From Papilionanthe hookeriana x Papilionanthe teres (lineage: Eukaryota > Streptophyta > Magnoliopsida > Asparagales > Orchidaceae): 64,000 bases of DNA. Under the pieces are notes generated by a model. It ran no database searches. It had not been told where the DNA came from and worked only from the letters and a program-made list of their open reading frames with translations. This document shows, in pieces, positions 58,468 to 64,000 of the stretch. Each line of letters opens with the position of its first letter. Within the stretch, counting starts at the first letter, position 1. The translations under genes and the position numbers were made by a program. Location: positions 31,548 through 95,547 of the forward strand of contig JAKZJZ010000084.1 of the NCBI GenBank assembly GCA_022702705.1, given 5' to 3'.

Positions 58468-58912
58468 TTTTTTATTATAATTATTTTATTTATAGTATAT
58501 ATATATTTTTTTAAATGTTTTAAGTATAGTTTATTATTTATAAATATAATTTAATTATAAAAATATTTAATAATATAGTAAATTGTAAATAAATATATAT
58601 ATAGGTATATATAAATATATAAATATAAATATATAAATATATAAATATATATATATATATATAATATTATTTTTTTATATTAAATATTTTAAGTATAGTA
58701 TATTATTTATAAATATAATTTAATTATAAAAATATTTAATAGTTATATAAATTAAAAAAACTATAAATAAATATATATATAAATTTATATTATATTATTT
58801 ATTTTATTTTAAATATTTTAAGTATAGTATAGTCTTTATAAATATAATTTATTTATAACAATATTTAATAATTATATAAATTATAATTAAAAATATATAT
58901 AGGTTTATATAA

Positions 58913-59007
<95 letters not shown>

Positions 59008-59118
59008 CTTATTTTCTTACTTTAAATATTTTAAGTATAGTATGTTATTTATAAATATAATTTTATTAAAAAAATATTTAATAATTAAATAAATTATAAA
59101 TAAATATATATTTAGGTC

Positions 59119-59171
<53 letters not shown>

Positions 59172-59284
59172 TTAATTAATATTATTTGTTTATTTTAACT
59201 ATTTTAAGTAAAGTATATTATTTATAAATATAATTTTCTTATAAAAATATTTAATATTCAAATAAATTATAAATAAATAAATAT

Positions 59285-59285
59285 A

Positions 59286-59316
<31 letters not shown>
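59285..59316. repeat. (GT)n microsatellite
   Basis: A run of GT dinucleotides within the AT satellite, probably derived from (AT)n. Confidence 0.85.
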
Positions 59317-59581
59317 ATATATATATATATAAATTTATTATTTTATTTTAAATATTTTAAATATAGTATATTATTTAAAAATATAATTTAATTATAAAAA
59401 TATTTAATAGTTAAATAAAATATAAATAAATATATATGTATATATAGGTATATATAAATATAAAAAAATATTATATTTTTTTATTTTAAATGTTTTAAGT
59501 ATAGTATATTATTTATAAAAATAATTTAATTTAAAAAATAATTAATAATTTAATAAATTATAAATAAAAATATATATATAG

Positions 59582-59617
<36 letters not shown>

Positions 59618-59720
59618 ATTTTTTTATTTTTAATGTTTTAAGTATAGTTTATTATTTATAAATATAATTTAATCATAAAAATATTTAATATTTAAATAAA
59701 TTGTAAATAAAAATATATAT

Positions 59721-59805
<85 letters not shown>

Positions 59806-59885
59806 TTATTTTATTTTAAATATTTTAAGTATAATAAATTATTTATAAATATACTTTAATTATAAAATTATTTAATATTTAAAAA

Positions 59886-59969
<84 letters not shown>

Positions 59970-60082
59970 TTTGTATATAATTTCTATAATATTTTTTCTT
60001 ATTTTAAATATTTTAAGTATAGTATATTATTTTTAAATATAATTTAATTATAAAAATATTTAATAGTTAAAAAACTTATAAA

Positions 60083-60177
<95 letters not shown>

Positions 60178-60178
<1 letters not shown>

Positions 60179-60322
60179 ATAACTAAATAAATAAACAAAT
60201 AAATAAATAAATTTATAAATATTAATATATTTGTAAATAAATAAATAAATATATATAAATAAATAAATAAATAAATAAACAAATGTATAAATATAAATAG
60301 ACAAATAAACAAACAAATATAT
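60178..60322. repeat. (AAAT)n-type microsatellite
   Basis: Tetranucleotide runs AAAT/AAAC (AATAAATAAACAAATAAAT-like) after an 85-bp (TA)n tract. Not seen elsewhere in the satellite. Confidence 0.8.
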
Positions 60323-60532
60323 ATATATATATTATTTTAAATATTTTAAGTATATTATATTATTTATAAATATAATTTTATTATAAAAATATTTAATAAT
60401 TAAATATATATAGGTATATATTAATATATATATATAAATATAATATTACTTTTTTATTTTAAATGTTTTAAGTTTAGTATATTATTTATAAAGATAATTT
60501 AATTATAAAAATATTTAATAATTAAATAAATT

Positions 60533-60619
<87 letters not shown>

Positions 60620-61060
60620 TATATATAAATAAATATATTTATATATATCTATATATAAATTTATATTATATTATTTTTTTATTTTAAATGTTTTAAGTAT
60701 AATATATTATTTATAAATTTAATTTAATTATAAAAAATATTTAATTCTTAAATAAATTATAAATAATTAAATATATATGTGTATATATAATTATATATTT
60801 ATATATATAAATTTATATAATATTATTTTTTTATTTTAAATATTTTAAGTATAGTATATTATTTATAAATATAATTTAAATATAGAAATATTTAATAGTT
60901 AAATAAATTATAAATAAAAATATAAATATATGTATATATAAATATATATATATATATATTATTATTTTATTTTAAATGTTTTAAGTATAGTATATTATTT
61001 ATAATTATAATTTAATTAAAAAAATGTTTAATAATTAAATAAATTATAAATAAAAATTTT

Positions 61061-61310
61061 GGGTCAATGGGTTTGTCATTATGTCACGGATTGACTATTT
61101 TGACCAAAGTTCACTTTTTGGTCAGAGATTAACTTATTGGGTCAATAATTGGTCATTAATTCAAAAATTGACTATTTTGACCGAAATTGGCTTTTTGGTC
61201 AAATGTTGACCTATTGGGTCAATGGGTTTGTCATTGGATCAAGGATTGACCATTTTGACCAAAGTTAACTTTTTGGTCAGAGATTGCCTTATTGGGTCAT
61301 TAATTCAAAA
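61061..61310. repeat. TTGAC-rich tandem duplication
   Basis: GGGTCAATGGGTTTGTCATT begins at 61,061 and again at 61,216, giving about 1.6 copies of a 155-bp unit. Inside each unit GGTCA, TTGACC and GACCAAA recur every 15-25 bp in both orientations, a smaller ancient repeat. It separates the AT satellite from mitochondrial-like DNA. Confidence 0.75.
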
Positions 61311-61324
61311 ATGGAACGAGCCTC

Positions 61325-62302
61325 TCTTTGAATGGAAGCCCCGGTAAACAGCAGCAGTAACTCTAACTGTCCTAGGGTAGCGAAATTCCTTATCGCATTA
61401 GTAGCGACCTGCACAGATGGTGTAACGACTGCCTCACTGTCTCCGACATGGACCCGGTGAAATTGAATTCTTCGTGAAGATGCGGAGTACCAACGGCTAG
61501 ACGGTAAGACCCCGTGCACCTTGACTATAGCTTCGCAGTGACAACCTTGATCGAATGTGTAGGATAGGTGGGAGGTGGTGACACACAATGACCAATCTCG
61601 AAAGACCACTCTTTCGTCTAAGGATGCCCAACCGCCGCACCGATCATTCGGGGGGGTGGGACACTTGCGAGGTGGGTAGTTTATCCGGGGCGGAGGCCTC
61701 CTAAAGAGTAACCGAGGTGTGCGAAGGTAGGCTCAAGCGTTGATTCCGCTCATGAGCGTAATGGTATAAGCCCGCTCGATCGTGAGACCGACCGGTCGAA
61801 CGGAGACGAAAGTCGGCCATAGTGATCCGGGAGTCCCGTGTGGAAGGGCTCTCGCTCAACGGATCAAAGGTACGCCAGGGATAACAGGCTGATGACTCAC
61901 AAGAGCTCTTATCGACGGAGTCGTTTGGCACCTCGATGTCGACTCATCACATCCTGGGGTTGAAGAAGGTCCCAAGGGTTCGGTTTTTCGCCGATGAAAG
62001 TGGTACGTGAGTTGGGTTTAGAACGTCGTGAGACGGTTCGGTTCCTATCTACCGTTGGTGTGGAAGGTAGAGCCGCGAGGAGCCAACCCTAGTACGAGAG
62101 GACCGGGTTGGGTCAACCTATGGTGTACCGATTGTTATGCTAATAGCAGCGCCGAGCGGCTAAGTTGGTATGGAAGAACTGCCGCTGCAGGAAATCCTTC
62201 TCTATACAAGTTCTCGTACGAGGTTTTTGAACGGAACTTCGATAGGCGAGAGGTGTAAGCACCGCGAGGTGTGAAGCGATCTCGTACTAAACGAATTGAA
62301 CT
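61325..62302 (+). pseudogene. rrn26: 3' part of mitochondrial 26S (large-subunit) rRNA
   Basis: Starts in the region GAATGGAAGCCCCGGTAAAC (about position 1,900 in E. coli numbering) and continues through domains V and VI: GTAGCGAAATTCCTT, GGATAACAGGCTGATGACTC, and the intact sarcin-ricin loop AGTACGAGAGGACCGG at 62,091-62,106, ending near 62,300. Plant-mitochondrial in character. Several near-universal positions are changed: the A-loop GGCTGTTCGCC reads GGTTTTTCGCC at 61,982-61,992, and TCCTAAGG reads TCCTAGGG. With the 5' two-thirds missing, it cannot form a working rRNA. Most likely a nuclear copy of mitochondrial DNA. Confidence 0.92.
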
Positions 62303-62418
62303 TTCCAACAAAAAAAGGAAAGAGAGTCGAACCGCAATTATGGTCAGTCTCGCTACCTCTGACGTTGCCGCACCCTACTTCTCCGGGTCTCGAAGAAGGC
62401 TGCCAACCTATAGCAGCA
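62303..62418. other. rrn26-trnfM spacer
   Basis: About 115 bp between the rRNA end and tRNA, as expected if the mitochondrial linkage of rrn26 with trnfM was transferred as one piece. No feature recognised in it. Confidence 0.6.
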
Positions 62419-62492
62419 AGCGGGGTAGAGGAATTGGTCGACTCATCGGGCTCATGACCCGAAGACTGCAAGTTCGAATCCCGTCCCCGCCT
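62419..62492 (+). tRNA. trnfM: Mitochondrial initiator tRNA-fMet(CAU), probably a pseudogene
   Basis: 74-nt cloverleaf: acceptor AGCGGGG/CCCCGCC, with the first pair A-C as in initiators; D arm GAGG...ACTC; anticodon stem TCGGG/CCCGA with loop CTCATGA (anticodon CAU); T arm GCAAG-TTCGAAT-CCCGT. The T stem has two A-C mismatches, which a working tRNA should not have; the usual plant mitochondrial sequence pairs there. This fits decay after transfer to the nucleus. In its favour as a tRNA, all other stems pair. Confidence 0.88.
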
Positions 62493-64000
62493 AATCACTT
62501 GAGATGCTGATAAAGATGGCGCTGATGCATAAGACAGTGTAGCACCCACTGAATCATCTAGAGTTTGTAGCTAGGCATCAAGCACACAAAGACCTATGCG
62601 TGAGACCGGATAGTAAAAAAAGAGAAAAAAGACAAGCTGCTAACATGGAACGAGCCTCTCTTTCCTTGGCCTGGTCGTTATTGCCTTGCCCTTTCGTGCT
62701 TCCTCAATGTCCTTGTCCTAAGAGTTTCACCATAGAGTCCCTAGCTTGAACTTCGTGACAGATCTATCTAAGGTGGCTAGATCCCTTTCTTTCGAGTCTC
62801 ACTCCAAAAAAACATGAGATTCTTGAGTGAAAGAGTGAATAGGTTTGATAGAATGAAAGATTGTCCCATACCTCTAGCGCCGCTCCACGCCTGACTTTGT
62901 GGTCAAGAAAGTCTAGCAGTTTAGGAACGTGGTCAAGAAAGTCTAGCAGTTTAAGAACGAGTCAACGACGGAACAGACAGTGAGGAAAGTGGTACTAGGT
63001 ACTCTTTTTTTCCCAATGTGGATAAGCAAGCAGTCAGTCAGGTAAGAGCTAGTTCTCTCAGCCCCCTGTTGATGAACTCTCTTCTGACTCGAAAAGTTCT
63101 TGAATAGACTCACCATAGTGAGATTGTGAGTAAGACCGCGAAAAGAACCAAAGAATCTGAGTTCTATTATTACGCTCGTGCTCCACGACTAGTGGATCAC
63201 ATCACTCACTTGTCAGTGAGGTAAGATTCTGAATCCTTTGTCATCTCCCTTTATCGGAAGCACTGAACTCGAAGAAAGGAAAGAGTTTGCTTTGAGTTTT
63301 TGAAAGGAAAGCTAAGAGAGAGAGTCTTCCATCCTTTGGACCATCTTCTACCGCCACCTCTGACATCCATGACTCACTCATTGACATTACAAGAAAGATT
63401 CTAGTTGAAGTTCTATCATTGACTAGAGTCCGATATAGCTTTCGGAAAGACTGCGAAGATCTAGCATAGCACCACTTCTTTTCTTCATGAAATCTCATTG
63501 TTCGCAGTCATCGGACTTCATTCACTTCTCCGACTTATAGAAATTGTTGACAGAGTGAAGTTCTGCATAAGGATGTCTACGAGATCGTACTCAATAAACA
63601 AACCGTCGAGCAGTGCTATTCGAGTTTTTTCATTCTCAATTTCCGATCGCTATTCCGAGTTTTATGCTCGTCCGGGTCGAACTTTGCCTCATTCATGCTA
63701 AGTGATGATCTTTCTGCCTTCATTGTCTTCTAGAAACTCTCAAAGAGATTGCTGATGAAGTCACAAGAATAGGGATCCCATGTTTCTAAGTTGTTCTTGA
63801 TGTACTCTAACCACTCAGGGCATATGATTTGATTAGAATGACAAGACCAAAAGCACAGCAGAATCTTTGGCAAGAGAGCGTACCAGCCCAAGCAAATCGA
63901 ATGATTCATCACTTCTTGTTCATTGCGTTAATGTAGTCCGATACGATCTTGTATTCCCGGAGGAAATTTGAGAAACTTGGTGTAACCGCCGACCTCTTCT
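62493..64000. other. Mitochondrial-like intergenic DNA
   Basis: GC content and texture differ from everything before 61,311 and resemble plant mitochondrial spacer. I recognise no gene in it; ORFs up to 85 codons on both strands have no recognisable motif. It contains a 30-bp tandem duplication (62,899-62,958) and the second copy of a 19-bp sequence that also marks the start of the mitochondrial-like block (62,644-62,662). Confidence 0.6.
62899..62958. repeat. 30-bp tandem duplication in mitochondrial-like DNA
   Basis: GTGGTCAAGAAAGTCTAGCA followed by GTTTA(G/A)GAAC occurs twice head to tail (62,899-62,928 and 62,929-62,958) with one difference. Confidence 0.9.

Noticed and set aside
60076..60312. 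ORF of Ile/Tyr/Phe/Leu repeats
   Set aside because: Translation of (TA)n and (AAAT)n microsatellites.
61289..62549. Minus- and plus-strand ORFs over the rRNA block
   Set aside because: Antisense or overlapping frames of a structural RNA. The rRNA and tRNA identity is clear.
62493..64000. Possible mitochondrial protein gene fragments (ORFs at 63,241-63,498 and 63,730-63,912)
   Set aside because: No motif of any known mitochondrial protein could be recognised. The texture is that of mitochondrial spacer.

Overview
This window reads as plant nuclear DNA: nested Ty3/gypsy LTR retrotransposons of the Tat/Ogre type fill about 52 kb, followed by about 9 kb of almost pure A+T satellite and about 2.7 kb of plant-mitochondrion-like DNA (3' part of 26S rRNA, initiator tRNA, spacer). 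I see no ordinary host gene with an exon-intron structure. The species cannot be named from the sequence. A flowering plant is likely, but the nuclear setting is an inference from the repeat content.

Layout. (1) 1-23,612, element A on the minus strand: partial 3' LTR (1-4,457), 3' UTR with a hairpin array, AlkB-like gene (6,622-8,096), integrase, archaeal-type RNase H, RT/RNase H, protease, Gag, ORF1, PBS, and a 6.3-kb 5' LTR (17,275-23,612). (2) Element A is inserted in the integrase gene of element B (plus strand). B resumes at 23,613 with the rest of integrase (to 24,664), the AlkB-like gene (24,989-26,476), a second hairpin array and its 3' LTR. (3) That LTR (28,344-35,612 plus 43,091-43,390) is interrupted by an inverted solo LTR of the same family (35,613-43,090) with a 5-bp target duplication, ATGTC. 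This makes a head-to-head palindrome with arms of about 7 kb. (4) The same LTR also acts as the 5' LTR of element C (plus strand, 43,391-52,114), which carries ORF1, Gag, protease, RT, two RNases H and a truncated integrase. (5) 52,115-61,060: satellite with an A/T core and (TA)n spacers of changing length. (6) 61,061-61,310: a TTGAC-rich duplication. (7) 61,311-64,000: mitochondrial-like DNA with damaged rRNA and tRNA.

The most interesting system is a giant retrotransposon family (LTRs near 7.5 kb) that has captured a plant ALKBH9/10-type Fe(II)/2-oxoglutarate dioxygenase, a clade known for RNA m6A demethylation. It sits between integrase and 3' LTR, where some plant gypsy elements carry an env-like gene. 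The catalytic residues survive in both copies, and one sampled stretch shows far more synonymous than amino-acid changes. Just downstream in both copies lies an array of 20-30 small hairpins. Their stems differ in sequence but remain complementary, while the 9-10-nt loop stays constant. A cis RNA structure beside a putative RNA demethylase suggests a self-encoded RNA-modification or RNP system. That link is inference; the gene and the covarying hairpins are visible directly.

All three element copies are decayed. Integrase is dead in each (frameshifts in A, catalytic Glu to Lys in B, catalytic Asp to Asn in C), so any movement would need proteins supplied by other copies.
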